A stretch of DNA of 64,000 nt from the NCBI GenBank assembly GCA_903828515.1, contig CAIKMD010000007.1, forward strand, positions 1,054,001 through 1,118,000. Reading direction: 5' to 3'. The stretch comes from an uncultured Rhodospirillales bacterium. Its GTDB lineage: Bacteria > Pseudomonadota > Alphaproteobacteria > ATCC43930 > CGMCC-115725. Made by a program: the position numbers and the translations under genes. Numbering within the stretch: the stretch's first letter is position 1; each line of letters starts with the position of its first letter. The notes under the pieces were generated by a model. That model was not told the origin of the DNA and made no database searches. It saw only the letters and a program-made list of their open reading frames with translations. Positions 8,221 to 16,529 of the stretch are shown piece after piece.

Positions 8221-8996
8221 GCATGGGCAGCGAAGCCTCGAAGCAGGTCCGGCAGGAACGGCTTCTTTATCTCCTCTCGCCGATCGCGCTGCTCGTTTTG
8301 TGGGAGATCGCGATCCGCGCGGGGCTTGGCGACCGGCGCTTCGTGCCGGCGCCGTCCGACATCGCCGAGCGCTTCTGGTTGCTCTGCGTTTCGGGTGAAT
8401 TGCCGTGGGACACGGTGGTGACGTTGTGGCGCATTCTCGCCGGGTTCCTGATCGGCGCCATTCCGGGCGTGGCGCTCGGTCTGTGCATGGCGATGTGGCG
8501 CGGCGTCCGCATCATCGTCGATCCGCTGATCGCGGCGTTGTTTCCGATCCCGAAGCTGGCCCTGATGCCGCTGTTTCTGCTGGCTCTCGGCTTCGGCGAG
8601 GCATCGAAAATTGCGGTTGTCGCGGTCGGCGCGTTTTTCCCGGTGATCGTCAACGCCTATGCTGGTGCCGCGAATATCGAGAAGATCTATATCGACGTCG
8701 CGCGCAATTACGGCGCCAGTTCGCGCATCATGTTCACCCGCGTGGTGTTCTTCGGCGCCTTGCCGTTGATCTTCGCGGGGCTGCGCGTGGCGTTGGCGAT
8801 CTCCTTCATCATCGGTACCGCCGCCGAATTCATCGCGGCTAAAAGCGGAATCGGCTACCTGATCTGGTCGTCGTGGGAGCTGCTGCAGGTCGATGCCATG
8901 TTCGTCGGCATCGTCACCATCGGGTTGCTGGGCGTGATCACCTCCACCATCTTTCTGGAAGTGGAACGCAAGGTCATCCCATGGAAGGCGCCTTGA
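8217..8996 (+). CDS. ABC transporter permease, NitT/TauT (SsuC/TauC) type
   Basis: 259 residues with about six membrane helices. The cytoplasmic EAA loop is present around NYGASSRIMFTRVVF (about 165-180), the ATPase contact. A substituted form of the EAA-G motif is normal for this family. With the ATPase and the three binding proteins it makes a complete importer; as usual for the family, one permease gene serves as a homodimer. The start overlaps the ATPase stop. A second in-frame ATG two codons on is possible. Confidence 0.9.
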   Translation: MSMGSEASKQVRQERLLYLLSPIALLVLWEIAIRAGLGDRRFVPAPSDIAERFWLLCVSGELPWDTVVTLWRILAGFLIGAIPGVALGLCMAMWRGVRIIVDPLIAALFPIPKLALMPLFLLALGFGEASKIAVVAVGAFFPVIVNAYAGAANIEKIYIDVARNYGASSRIMFTRVVFFGALPLIFAGLRVALAISFIIGTAAEFIAAKSGIGYLIWSSWELLQVDAMFVGIVTIGLLGVITSTIFLEVERKVIPWKAP

Positions 8997-9256
8997 ATCG
9001 GTTCTTGCCCGCAACCTTTCTCACTGCCGTGCTGGCCCTGCAAGGTTGCAGCGTCGTTCAAATCTCGGACCGCTACGGCAATACCTATGGCGGGTTTTAC
9101 GACCACGGCGGCCAGTATGCCTGGCAGTTGCAGACTTGCGACCACGAGATCGCGATGGCGACGTTCGCCGATCCGCAAAAGAAACGCGCGATGGAATGCT
9201 GCATGTGGCGGCACGGCGTGCCGATCGACGATGCGACGGGATGCGTCGCCGGCTGA
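8981..9256 (+). CDS. Small Cys-rich lipoprotein
   Basis: 91 residues from ATG 8981, overlapping the end of the permease gene; a TTG at 8993 that overlaps the permease TGA is an alternative start. The N-terminus is a lipoprotein signal with lipobox LQGC. The mature part is about 67 residues with cysteines in TCDHE, ECCMW and GCVAG, suggesting disulfides. I do not recognise the family. The position at the end of the importer operon suggests a periplasmic, membrane-anchored accessory, but this is inference. Confidence 0.65.
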   Translation: MEGALNRFLPATFLTAVLALQGCSVVQISDRYGNTYGGFYDHGGQYAWQLQTCDHEIAMATFADPQKKRAMECCMWRHGVPIDDATGCVAG

Positions 9257-9263
9257 GGTCGGC

Positions 9264-10187
9264 CTATCGCGCGCGTTTAAAGCGCGACTGTGAAGAGGGC
9301 GGCCCGTCGCACAGGACGCGGCGTTCCTCGACCAGTTCGATCAGATGCGCGAGAACCGAACGGCCGGCGGCGCCCGTCAATTTCGGGTCGAGCCCGACAT
9401 AGACCTGCGCCACGATCGCCGGAATGGTCTCGGCGCCCTGCGCCAGGGCTTTCAGGATATCGTCGCTGCGTTCGCGGCGATGGGCGATGAATGCCGCGAC
9501 ATGCGGTTTCGGCGCGACGATGGAGGGCCCGTGGGTCGGCCAATAGAGCGCGTCGTCGCGCTTCAGTAATTTCTCCAGCGAGCGCATATAGGACGCCATG
9601 TCGCCATCGGGCGGCGTGATCACGCTGGTCGACCAGCCCATGACGTGGTCGCCGGTAAAGAGCGTGCGTTCCTCGGGTAGGGCGAAGCAGAGATGGTTGG
9701 ATGTGTGGCCCGGCGTCTCGACGGCTTCGAGGCGCCATCCCGGTCCCTCGACCGCGTTGCCATCGCGCATCTCGATATCGGGGACGAAGCTGCGATCGCC
9801 GCCTTCCTCGCTCATGCCGCCGAAATGTTCCGCCGCGCGCCCCGATCCATGCGGGCCGTAGCCATAGGTCTTGGCGCCGGTCGCGGCCTTGAGGGCGGCG
9901 GCGGCGGGCGAATGATCGGCATGGGTGTGGGTGATGACGATATGGGTGACGGTCTCGCCCGCGACCGCCTCTAGCAATGAATCGACATGCGCGGCGAGGT
10001 CGGGGCCGGGATCGATCACCGCGACCTGGCCGCTGCCGACGATGTAGGTGCCGGTGCCCTTATAGGTGAAGGGTCCCGCGTTGCGCGCGAGCACGCGCCG
10101 GATCAGCGGGGTCAGCCGTTCCGACTTGCCGTATTCGAAGGCGAAATCGCGACGGTAGGGGATTTCCGTGGCCATGCTTTGCGCCAT
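9264..10187 (-). CDS. Metallo-beta-lactamase-fold hydrolase (GloB/LACTB2-like)
   Basis: 307 residues. The MBL motif THTHADHSPAA (about residues 100-110) carries the zinc-binding HxHxDH, and the further ligands sit in ETPGHTSNHLCF and FTGDHVMGW. The C-terminal part holds the WPTHGP His typical of the LACTB2/glyoxalase II group and a short winged-helix-like tail. It probably hydrolyses a thioester, ester or RNA-type substrate; the sequence does not decide. ATG 10187 is chosen because GGAGGG lies about 8 bases before it; an ATG at 10175 is also possible. The start lies inside the 3' end of the acyltransferase gene. Confidence 0.85.
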   Translation of the reverse strand: MAQSMATEIPYRRDFAFEYGKSERLTPLIRRVLARNAGPFTYKGTGTYIVGSGQVAVIDPGPDLAAHVDSLLEAVAGETVTHIVITHTHADHSPAAAALKAATGAKTYGYGPHGSGRAAEHFGGMSEEGGDRSFVPDIEMRDGNAVEGPGWRLEAVETPGHTSNHLCFALPEERTLFTGDHVMGWSTSVITPPDGDMASYMRSLEKLLKRDDALYWPTHGPSIVAPKPHVAAFIAHRRERSDDILKALAQGAETIPAIVAQVYVGLDPKLTGAAGRSVLAHLIELVEERRVLCDGPPSSQSRFKRAR

Positions 10188-11230
10188 ATCCCATCCCTCC
10201 AGCCTTGCCAAGCCCCGGCGCCCGGCTTCGGCGCCCCCGGTTTGAAAGCGAGGGCGCGTTTCTCGATCAGGTGCCAGGACAGGAAGGCGAGGGTGCCGGC
10301 GATCAGGGTCGCGAGCAGAAAGACCTGCCACCATTGCGCATGGCCGCGCATCAGCCAGATCGACAACTGCTCGGCCGGCCAGCCGTAGATGTAAATCCCG
10401 TAGGAGAGATCGCCATAGCGGGCGGCGGGGATAATCGGCAAACGCGGGTGAAGCGCCAGATAAAGCGCGAGGTAGCACCCGAAGAGCGGAAACAGCAGGA
10501 TAAACTGGCGCAGCGGCACGCTCGCGATCAGGCCGACCACGGCGAGCAACGCGATGCGTCCGTCGAAGATGCGGGTCCCGCGCAATTTATAGAGCGTCAT
10601 GCCCATCGCGAAGAAACCGAGCAGCCAGCCCCAACTGCCGAGCGCGTCGAGCTCGTCGAAATGAATGCAGGCCATCCCGAGCGCCAGAAGGGCGAGGCAG
10701 ACCGGCAGGCGCAGGAGCCGGAACACGCCCAGCACCATCACCATCAGATACATCTGGAATTCGGGACCGAGCGTCCACAGCGCGCCGCTGACCTCGAGTC
10801 CGATCGCGTTATCGACGAAGACGACGCCCGGCAGTGTGTGCATGTCGACGTTGAAGATCGCGTTGTGCAGAACGTAGCGATAGGGCTCGGGCCGATGCAG
10901 GTATTCGTGGAGCGGCAGGCTCGTCACTACTGGCCCCAGCACGAACGCGGTCAGCAGCAGGACGACGATGAGGGCCGGAAAGATCCGCAACGCGCGCTTG
11001 ACGAGATAGCGCAGCGGTGAACGCGTCTGCTCATAGCTTTGCGTGATGAGAAAACCGCTGACGGCGAAGAACACGAACACCGCCGCGAGGCCGATCATGC
11101 ACTGGTTGCCGGTGATGATGTTGAGCGGGTCGCCCTGTTCGACGCCCTGCGCGATCAGGAACGAATGCGAAAAAATAACCGTGACCGCGGCGAGCAGGCG
11201 CAGCGCGTCGAAATTATTACGGCGTTCCAA
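10112..11230 (-). CDS. Acyltransferase 3 family membrane protein (OafA/YrhL-like)
   Basis: 372 residues from a TTG start at 11230 with GAGAAAG upstream. It opens with RRNNFDALRLLAAVTVIFSHS, the standard first helix of the family with its catalytic-type His, followed by an FFAVSGFLIT second helix and about ten helices in all. Such proteins O-acylate surface polysaccharide, lipid or antibiotic in the inner membrane. Its last 25 codons overlap the MBL gene by 76 bases in another frame, so the two are coupled or the true C-terminus is shorter by a sequence error. The acceptor is unknown. Confidence 0.85.
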   Translation of the reverse strand: MERRNNFDALRLLAAVTVIFSHSFLIAQGVEQGDPLNIITGNQCMIGLAAVFVFFAVSGFLITQSYEQTRSPLRYLVKRALRIFPALIVVLLLTAFVLGPVVTSLPLHEYLHRPEPYRYVLHNAIFNVDMHTLPGVVFVDNAIGLEVSGALWTLGPEFQMYLMVMVLGVFRLLRLPVCLALLALGMACIHFDELDALGSWGWLLGFFAMGMTLYKLRGTRIFDGRIALLAVVGLIASVPLRQFILLFPLFGCYLALYLALHPRLPIIPAARYGDLSYGIYIYGWPAEQLSIWLMRGHAQWWQVFLLATLIAGTLAFLSWHLIEKRALAFKPGAPKPGAGAWQGWRDGIWRKAWPRKSPTVAISPSNTASRNG

Positions 11231-11243
11231 AGTTACTTTCTCG

Positions 11244-11858
11244 TCAACCCGGTGGTTTCATCGCGACCGAGAACATCACGGTCGGCAGTACGTCGCGGAT
11301 CGTGGCGCGCAGGCTCGCTTCGTCGGCGCCCTCCGCGACGAAAATCGCGCCGCGCGGATTGCGGCGCAGCACGGTAGCGGTGGCGCGTCCCGACGCCGCC
11401 GAGCCGAGGGTCACGAACACCTCGGCTGGGTCGATGCGGTTGAGCGCCTTGGCGAGCGCTTTGCGGCCCGCCTCGTCGTCGAGATCGTGGATCGGCAGAT
11501 CACCGGTCGACGGCGCGGGTTCGGGTGGAACCGGCGCGTCGATCGCCTCGACCGGCTGGTGGCGGGCAAAGCGCTGAAAGATGGCGCGGCTCTCGCCGGT
11601 ATCGATGCGGAACTGCAATTCCCAGGTTTCGCTGCGCGCGGCCAGTTCGGTGATCAGCGCGAACAGATCGTCGCAATCGGGATCGTGGCTGCAGGTAATG
11701 AAGGCAAAACGCCCCTCGTGCTCGATCACGCGGTCGTCGTTCTCGGCGAAGCCCAACTCGTCGAGCGCGTTGACCAAGGCGCGCTCGGAGGCGACCAGAA
11801 GCGTGCTGACGTGAAGTTTGGCGGTTTCGCGCGACGGATCGGCAGCGTCCATGGTCAT
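11244..11858 (-). CDS. Hypothetical acidic protein
   Basis: 204 residues, ATG 11858 (a second ATG two codons on). No signal peptide or membrane helix. The N-terminal half reads as a small alpha/beta domain (LLVASERALVNALDELGF, then RFAFITCSHDPDCDDLFAL). A Pro-rich break (about 108-125) leads to a second acidic domain. I do not recognise either. It lies 13 bases upstream of the acyltransferase start on the same strand, so the two may be co-transcribed. Confidence 0.6.
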   Translation of the reverse strand: MTMDAADPSRETAKLHVSTLLVASERALVNALDELGFAENDDRVIEHEGRFAFITCSHDPDCDDLFALITELAARSETWELQFRIDTGESRAIFQRFARHQPVEAIDAPVPPEPAPSTGDLPIHDLDDEAGRKALAKALNRIDPAEVFVTLGSAASGRATATVLRRNPRGAIFVAEGADEASLRATIRDVLPTVMFSVAMKPPG

Positions 11859-11895
11859 GACTTAGCCATTCGCCGGGGTTCCGACAAGGCGGGGC

Positions 11896-12366
11896 TCAAC
11901 CGGCCGTCAGGTAGAGGCCCTGAATATCCCGCGCCCCAATCTCGGGCGCCACGACCTGAACGATGAAAGCGTCGTCGCTGCATTCGATCCCCAGGACCAG
12001 GTTGCACGATTGGCGGGGCAGGGTGCTCAGGCGGATATAGAAGGTTTCGCCCGCGCGCGGCGCCACGGTCTTGAACTGATTGGGGAAGGCACGACGCGAC
12101 ACCATGGTCACGTAATAGGCCTGCGGCGTCACGTCGCGATAGAACATGCCGCCGAGCTGGGACATGCCGGCGGGCTTGTCGTTAAGCGATACCATCGACA
12201 TCTCGGTCGCGCCGTAGGGGTCGGCGATGCGGTAAAACACCAGCCGCGCCAAGCCCGGCGCCAGCGGCGGCAATGTGCCGTGGAACACCTCGCCCGGCGG
12301 CCCCTGCACGCATCCGGCGCAGGCAAAGAGGATCAGCGCGGCGAGCAGGCCAAAGCGTCGGGTCAT
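11896..12366 (-). CDS. Lipoprotein, DUF2846-like
   Basis: 156 residues from ATG 12366 behind GGAG. The N-terminus is a lipoprotein signal with lipobox CAGC (Cys about 19). The mature part begins PPGEVFHGTLPPLAPGLARL and continues with LVFYRIADPYG and VTPQAYYVTMVS, which resembles the DUF2846 group: short beta-rich lipoproteins that present parameters in a jelly-roll-like fold. Function unknown; likely anchored in the outer or inner membrane facing the periplasm. No operon partner is evident. Confidence 0.6.
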   Translation of the reverse strand: MTRRFGLLAALILFACAGCVQGPPGEVFHGTLPPLAPGLARLVFYRIADPYGATEMSMVSLNDKPAGMSQLGGMFYRDVTPQAYYVTMVSRRAFPNQFKTVAPRAGETFYIRLSTLPRQSCNLVLGIECSDDAFIVQVVAPEIGARDIQGLYLTAG

Positions 12367-12482
12367 CGTCGTCTCCGATCAGAAGTACCAGGACACGCAC
12401 GCCATCGACGATTATAGGCGCGCGCCCGTCCCTATCGTTTACAAACGCGGGTGGCGGGGTTTTGGCTCCGGGGCGGCGACGC

Positions 12483-13796
12483 TTACTTCGCGCCGACCTG
12501 AAATCCTTTGGCCAGATCGTCGAGCGCGGCCTTCAATTGGACGTCCTGTGCGGTCGCGATCGCGGCCGGTCCGATGATGATCTCGCTCCGGGTTTCGGAG
12601 TCTTGCCCGGCCGCGTGGGTCAGCACGCCGCCATTGCCGTCGAGTGCGCCGGGAAGATCGGCTTCGCGGATGATATCGGCCTCGTTGGCTTGCGGGCCTT
12701 TGGGCTGCACGACGATGCGATCGGGGACGATGCCCTTGCCCTGGATCGAGCGTCCGCTCGGCGTGTAATAGCGCGCCGTCGTCAGGCGCAACGCGCCATG
12801 CCCGTCCAGGGGAATGATGGTCTGCACCGAGCCTTTGCCGAAGCTTTGCGTGCCGAGGACCTCGGCGCGTTTGCGGTCCTGAAGCGCGCCGGCGACGATC
12901 TCGGCGGCCGAGGCCGAGGCGCCGTTGATCAGCACGACCACCGGAATGCCGCGCAGGCGGTCGCCATTGGCGGGTGCGGGAAAGACGCGGGTGTCATCGG
13001 GCGAGCGTCCGCGCGTTGAAACCGTGCTGCCGCCGTCGAGGAAGTCGCCCGCGACGCGGACGGCCTGGTCCAGCAAGCCGCCGGGATTGTTGCGCAGATC
13101 GAGGACAAAACCCTTGAGCTTGCCGCCCGCCTTCGTCTGCAGATCGTCGATCGCGCGGACGAGTTCGCGCTGCGTCGTCTCGGCGAAGGAGGTGATGCGC
13201 GCATAACCGATGCCGTTCGGCTCGCTGATCGACTTCACCGAATCGACGCGAATGACCGCGCGGGTCAAGGTGATGTCGAACGGTTCTTTGCTCTTGCGCG
13301 CGATGGTGACCTTGACCTTGGTATCCGCGGGGCCGCGCAGCGCGTCGACCACGTTTTTGAGACTCATTCCGTCGGTGACCTGGCCGTCGATGCGCAGGAT
13401 GATATCGCCGGCCTGGATGCCCGCGCGCGCCGCCGGCGTGTCGTCGATCGGCGTGATCACGACCGGGTGGCTGTCGTCGCGGGTCAGCTCGGCGCCGATG
13501 CCGGCGAATTCGCCGGCGCTGTCGTCGAGCATCTCGCCGTATTCCTGCTCGTTCATATAGTCGGAATGCGGATCGAGCCCGGTCAGCATGCCTTTGAGCG
13601 AGCTGTCGACCAGTTTGCCTTCGCCGACCGGATCGACGTAGCTCGACTTCACGCGATTGAGGACCAGGCGAAAGCGCGCCAGATCGGCGTCGCTGGTGGC
13701 GGTGGTGGAACCTGACGAGGTGGAGGAGGGACCGTTACAGCCGATCAGCGCGAGCAGAATGAGCGCGGGCAGGGCGAGGCGAGGAAACAGATGCAT
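12483..13796 (-). CDS. C-terminal processing peptidase, S41 family lipoprotein (CtpA-like)
   Basis: 437 residues from ATG 13796. The N-terminus is a lipoprotein signal (lipobox LIGC, Cys20). A PDZ domain spans about 95-180 (DTPAARAGIQAGDIILRIDG). The S41 core follows, with DLRNNPGG (233-240), the Ser in NGASASAAEI (Ser296 most likely) and the Lys of FGKGSVQ (Lys321), so the Ser-Lys dyad is intact. It cleaves C-termini of periplasmic proteins, often cell-wall enzymes. An upstream frame extension to 14048 runs through the 2TM gene and is not used; this ATG overlaps the 2TM stop in ATGA. Confidence 0.9.
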   Translation of the reverse strand: MHLFPRLALPALILLALIGCNGPSSTSSGSTTATSDADLARFRLVLNRVKSSYVDPVGEGKLVDSSLKGMLTGLDPHSDYMNEQEYGEMLDDSAGEFAGIGAELTRDDSHPVVITPIDDTPAARAGIQAGDIILRIDGQVTDGMSLKNVVDALRGPADTKVKVTIARKSKEPFDITLTRAVIRVDSVKSISEPNGIGYARITSFAETTQRELVRAIDDLQTKAGGKLKGFVLDLRNNPGGLLDQAVRVAGDFLDGGSTVSTRGRSPDDTRVFPAPANGDRLRGIPVVVLINGASASAAEIVAGALQDRKRAEVLGTQSFGKGSVQTIIPLDGHGALRLTTARYYTPSGRSIQGKGIVPDRIVVQPKGPQANEADIIREADLPGALDGNGGVLTHAAGQDSETRSEIIIGPAAIATAQDVQLKAALDDLAKGFQVGAK

Positions 13797-14137
13797 CAGT
13801 GCCTGAGCTTCTCGTTGACCAAGTCGCGGACCTTGCGTTTTTCCCAATCCTGCGTGGTCCAGGGCAGGAGTTCGAAAGCGTGCAGCGCGTGGAGGCAAAC
13901 GACAAGCCCCCAGCCGACCAGTGGGGCGTAGAACCACATCGGCCCCGGCGATGCGGAGTCGATCAAAAACAGCAGAAAATTGATCACCACATAGGCGGCG
14001 AGATGGCTGTAGAAAATGCGCAGCGACCGCGCCCGGCCCCACGCCCATTTTTCCAACTCGGCGATACGCGCGGCTTCGCGCACCCCGGCACCCGGACGGA
14101 GCTCGGTGGGCTCGCTTTGCTGACCGCGTATTGCCAT
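13796..14137 (-). CDS. 2TM-domain membrane protein
   Basis: 113 residues. A charged N-terminal third is followed by two hydrophobic helices (about 45-62 and 69-86) joined by a short loop, and a conserved-looking amphipathic tail with WEKRKVRDLVNEKL. This is the arrangement of the 2TM domain family, of unknown role and sometimes fused to LytTR or histidine kinases. The stop overlaps the ATG of the peptidase gene, so the two are translated together. Confidence 0.7.
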   Translation of the reverse strand: MAIRGQQSEPTELRPGAGVREAARIAELEKWAWGRARSLRIFYSHLAAYVVINFLLFLIDSASPGPMWFYAPLVGWGLVVCLHALHAFELLPWTTQDWEKRKVRDLVNEKLRH

Positions 14138-14211
14138 CGATCTTTCCGCTATGAGAAACGCCAGCTTAGCCGGTCTTGTTGCATTGCGACAGAAGAACCT
14201 TGGGGGCCGTA

Positions 14212-14245
14212 GAAACGCAAAGGGCCGCGCCCGAAGGTGCGGCCC
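14212..14245 (-). terminator. Rho-independent terminator of tRNA-Pro
   Basis: On the minus strand, downstream of the tRNA, GGGCCGCACC pairs with GGCGCGGCCC (one mismatch) around a C(TTCG)G tetraloop and is followed by TTTGCGTTT. Stem 14222-14245. Confidence 0.65.
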
Positions 14246-14271
14246 GTTCGTCGGAAATGCGCCGGGACTTT

Positions 14272-14348
14272 TGGTCGGAGTGAGAGGATTCGAACCTCCG
14301 GCCCCTAGCTCCCGAAGCTAGTGCTCTACCAGGCTGAGCTACACTCCG
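14272..14348 (-). tRNA. tRNA-Pro, anticodon CGG
   Basis: A 77-base cloverleaf on the minus strand. Acceptor CGGAGTG (14348-14342) pairs with CACTCCG (14282-14276). The D-loop holds AGCTCAGCCTGGTAGAGC. The anticodon stem CTAGC/GCTAG encloses TTCGGGA with anticodon CGG, and the T-arm holds GGTTCGAATCC. Discriminator A and an encoded CCA (14274-14272) are present. It reads CCG codons, which are frequent in this GC-rich genome. Confidence 0.97.
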
Positions 14349-14416
14349 GCGCGGCGCGATATAGCCCGAAGCCGGGCAGGCCGCAACCCGTGTCTTGGCT
14401 GTTTCGGGGCCTGATC

Positions 14417-15448
14417 TCAGTAGCCGCGATCGAGGCAGAAATCGATCACTTCATCGAGCGCCTGGCGCTCGGCTCCGTCGCGGAACGTGACCAGTGCGCG
14501 GCGCGCGGCTGCGCAATAGAACCGGGCCCGCTCGAGCGTCGCGGCGAGCGCGCCGTGCCGGTGCATCAGCTCGACGGCATGCGCGAGATCGTCCGGGGTC
14601 TGGTCGAGATCCACCAGGGTGCGATGCCAGAACTGGCGCTCGCGTTCGTCGGCGGCTTTTAGGGCAAGGACGACGGGAAGGGTGATCTTACCGTCGCGGA
14701 AATCGTCGCCGACGGTCTTGCCGAGTTCGGATTCGAGCGCCGAATAGTCGAGCATGTCGTCGATGATCTGGAAGGCGATGCCGAGATTACGGCCGAATGA
14801 ATCGAGCGCCTTTTCCTCGGCGTCGGAACGTTCGCCAAGCACGCCGCCGATGCGGGCGGCGGCGGCGAAGAGCTGGGCCGTCTTGGCGTTGACGACCTCG
14901 AGATAGGCGTCTTCGCTCGTGGTGATGTCGTTTGAGGTGACGAGCTGCAGCACCTCACCCTCGGCGATCACGGCGGAGGCGCGCGACAGGATTTCGAGGA
15001 CTTTCAGCGAGCCGTCTTCGACCATCAGTTCGAACGCGCGGCTGAACAGGAAATCGCCGACCAGCACCGACGGCTTGTTGCCCCAGACCGCGTTGGCGGT
15101 GGCGAGGCCGCGGCGCAGGTCGCTGGCGTCGACTACGTCGTCGTGGAGCAGCGTGGCGGTGTGGATGAATTCGACCGCGGCGGCCAGCGCGATATGGCGG
15201 TCGCCGTGATAGCCGCAGAGCCGCGATGTGGCCAGCGTCAGCATCGGGCGCAGGCGCTTGCCGCCGGCGGCGACGATGTGGCCGGCAAGCTGCGGGATCA
15301 GCTCGACGGGGCTGTGCATCCGCTCGACGATGAGCGTGTTGACGCGCTTCAGGTCGGAGTCGAGCAGCGTCGTCAGGCGGTCGATCGACGCCTTTGTATC
15401 CACTGGTTTGTCTTTGGCAGTGACCGCCAACGCCACGTCCGGCCTCAT
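14417..15448 (-). CDS. ispB: Polyprenyl (octa/decaprenyl) diphosphate synthase
   Basis: 343 residues from ATG 15448; a TTG at 15508 would add 20 residues without clear homology. The two Asp-rich motifs are intact: FARM in LLHDDVVDASDLRRG and SARM in FQIIDDMLDYS. GGKRLRPML lies near the N-terminus. It makes the C40-C50 side chain of ubiquinone by adding isopentenyl diphosphate units. The chain length cannot be read with certainty, though most alphaproteobacteria make Q-10. It faces the DUF2007 gene across about 100 bases, so the promoters are divergent. Confidence 0.9.
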   Translation of the reverse strand: MRPDVALAVTAKDKPVDTKASIDRLTTLLDSDLKRVNTLIVERMHSPVELIPQLAGHIVAAGGKRLRPMLTLATSRLCGYHGDRHIALAAAVEFIHTATLLHDDVVDASDLRRGLATANAVWGNKPSVLVGDFLFSRAFELMVEDGSLKVLEILSRASAVIAEGEVLQLVTSNDITTSEDAYLEVVNAKTAQLFAAAARIGGVLGERSDAEEKALDSFGRNLGIAFQIIDDMLDYSALESELGKTVGDDFRDGKITLPVVLALKAADERERQFWHRTLVDLDQTPDDLAHAVELMHRHGALAATLERARFYCAAARRALVTFRDGAERQALDEVIDFCLDRGY

Positions 15449-15551
15449 TCCCTTGCTTGACGGAGCTTCGAGCACGGGCGAGCATAGAGCGGTTGCCGGA
15501 TGGGTCAAGCCCAGGCGGCCTTCTCTCGATCACGCCGCCGCGAGAGTCTCG

Positions 15552-15761
15552 ATGCAAGAACTGGTTCGCACGAACGACGCCGTTCGCCTGTCATGGCTTC
15601 AGGCGCTTTTGGCTTCGGCCGGAATCGAGGCTGTCGTGCTGGATACCCACGCCAGCGTCATCGAGGGCAGCATCGGCGCCATTCAACGCCGACTGATGGT
15701 CGCCGACGACGATCACGGTCGCGCCCGCATCGTCTTGAAAGAAGCGGGAGAAGCGATGTGA
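15552..15761 (+). CDS. DUF2007 family protein
   Basis: 69 residues from ATG 15552. The pattern is that of the DUF2007 putative signal-transducing fold, a small ACT-like alpha/beta unit: MQELVRTNDAVRLSWLQALL, GIEAVVLDTHAS, then a basic-to-acidic RRLMVADDDHGRARIVL. Family members are small cytoplasmic proteins of unknown ligand. The end ATGTGA overlaps the GTG start of the methyltransferase, so the pair is translationally coupled. Confidence 0.8.
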   Translation: MQELVRTNDAVRLSWLQALLASAGIEAVVLDTHASVIEGSIGAIQRRLMVADDDHGRARIVLKEAGEAM

Positions 15762-16528
15762 ACACGATCCTGCCGCAATCGGAACCGGCGCGCGCGACCA
15801 GCGACGACACGCTGCTCGGCGGCGCGGTGCGTTTGCGTCAGCCGGTCGACGGCTATCGCGTCGCGATCGATCCGGTGCTTCTCGCCGCGTCGGTGCCGGC
15901 GACCAGCGCCGACAATGTGCTCGATATCGGTTGTGGTGTTGGCGCGGCGAGCCTTTGCCTGGCGGCGCGTGTGGCTTGCCGCGTTGTCGGGATTGAACAA
16001 CAGCGGGATCTGGTGCGGTTGGCCGGCGACAATATCGCGGCGAACGGTCTGGCGGCGCGGGTCACCGTCATGGCCGGCGATCTGCTTCATCCGCCGCCGC
16101 GGCTCGAGCCCGGCACCTTCGCGCAGGTCATGGCCAATCCGCCGTTTCTCGAGGCGGGCACGGCGTCGCCGTCGCCCCTTGGCGGAAAGAGCGCTGCCAA
16201 TATCGAGGGCGACGCCGATCTGGCGGCGTGGGTCAATTTCGCGCTTGGGATGGCGCGCAACCGCGGCGGCATCACCTTTATCCATCGCGTCGACCGGATG
16301 GCCGCGCTGCTCGGACTGTTGAGCGGACGCGCGGGCGATATCGTGGTATTTCCCCTCTGGTCGGGTGTCGGCAAAGCCGCCAAGCGCGTCATCGTCCATG
16401 CGCGCAAAGGCAGTGCCGCGCCGATGCGCCTGATGCCCGGTCTGGTCCTGCATCAGGCGGATGGCCGCAATACCGAGGCCGCCGAGGCGATTCTGCGCCA
16501 CGGCGCGCCGCTCAACCTGGTGCCGTGA
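15758..16528 (+). CDS. TrmN6-like SAM methyltransferase
   Basis: 256 residues from GTG 15758, overlapping the DUF2007 stop. The SAM motif I is VLDIGCGVGAASLCL (about 48-62) and the amino-methyltransferase motif NPPF appears in VMANPPFLEAG (about 126-136), as in N6-adenine enzymes. The opening DTLLGGAVRLRQPVDGYRV, and the family as a whole, match YfiC/TrmN6, which methylates A37 of tRNA1-Val. The exact target is inferred from the family. Confidence 0.85.
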   Translation: MNTILPQSEPARATSDDTLLGGAVRLRQPVDGYRVAIDPVLLAASVPATSADNVLDIGCGVGAASLCLAARVACRVVGIEQQRDLVRLAGDNIAANGLAARVTVMAGDLLHPPPRLEPGTFAQVMANPPFLEAGTASPSPLGGKSAANIEGDADLAAWVNFALGMARNRGGITFIHRVDRMAALLGLLSGRAGDIVVFPLWSGVGKAAKRVIVHARKGSAAPMRLMPGLVLHQADGRNTEAAEAILRHGAPLNLVP

Positions 16529-16529
16529 G

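Noticed and set aside
12500-14048. Extension of the CtpA-type peptidase to 14048
   Set aside because: The added 84 codons run through the 2TM gene in another frame, and the lipoprotein signal begins at 13796.
14272-14348. tRNA-Pro as a site of a mobile element
   Set aside because: Genes on both sides are housekeeping and in an ordinary order; no integrase or repeat of the tRNA 3' end was found nearby.
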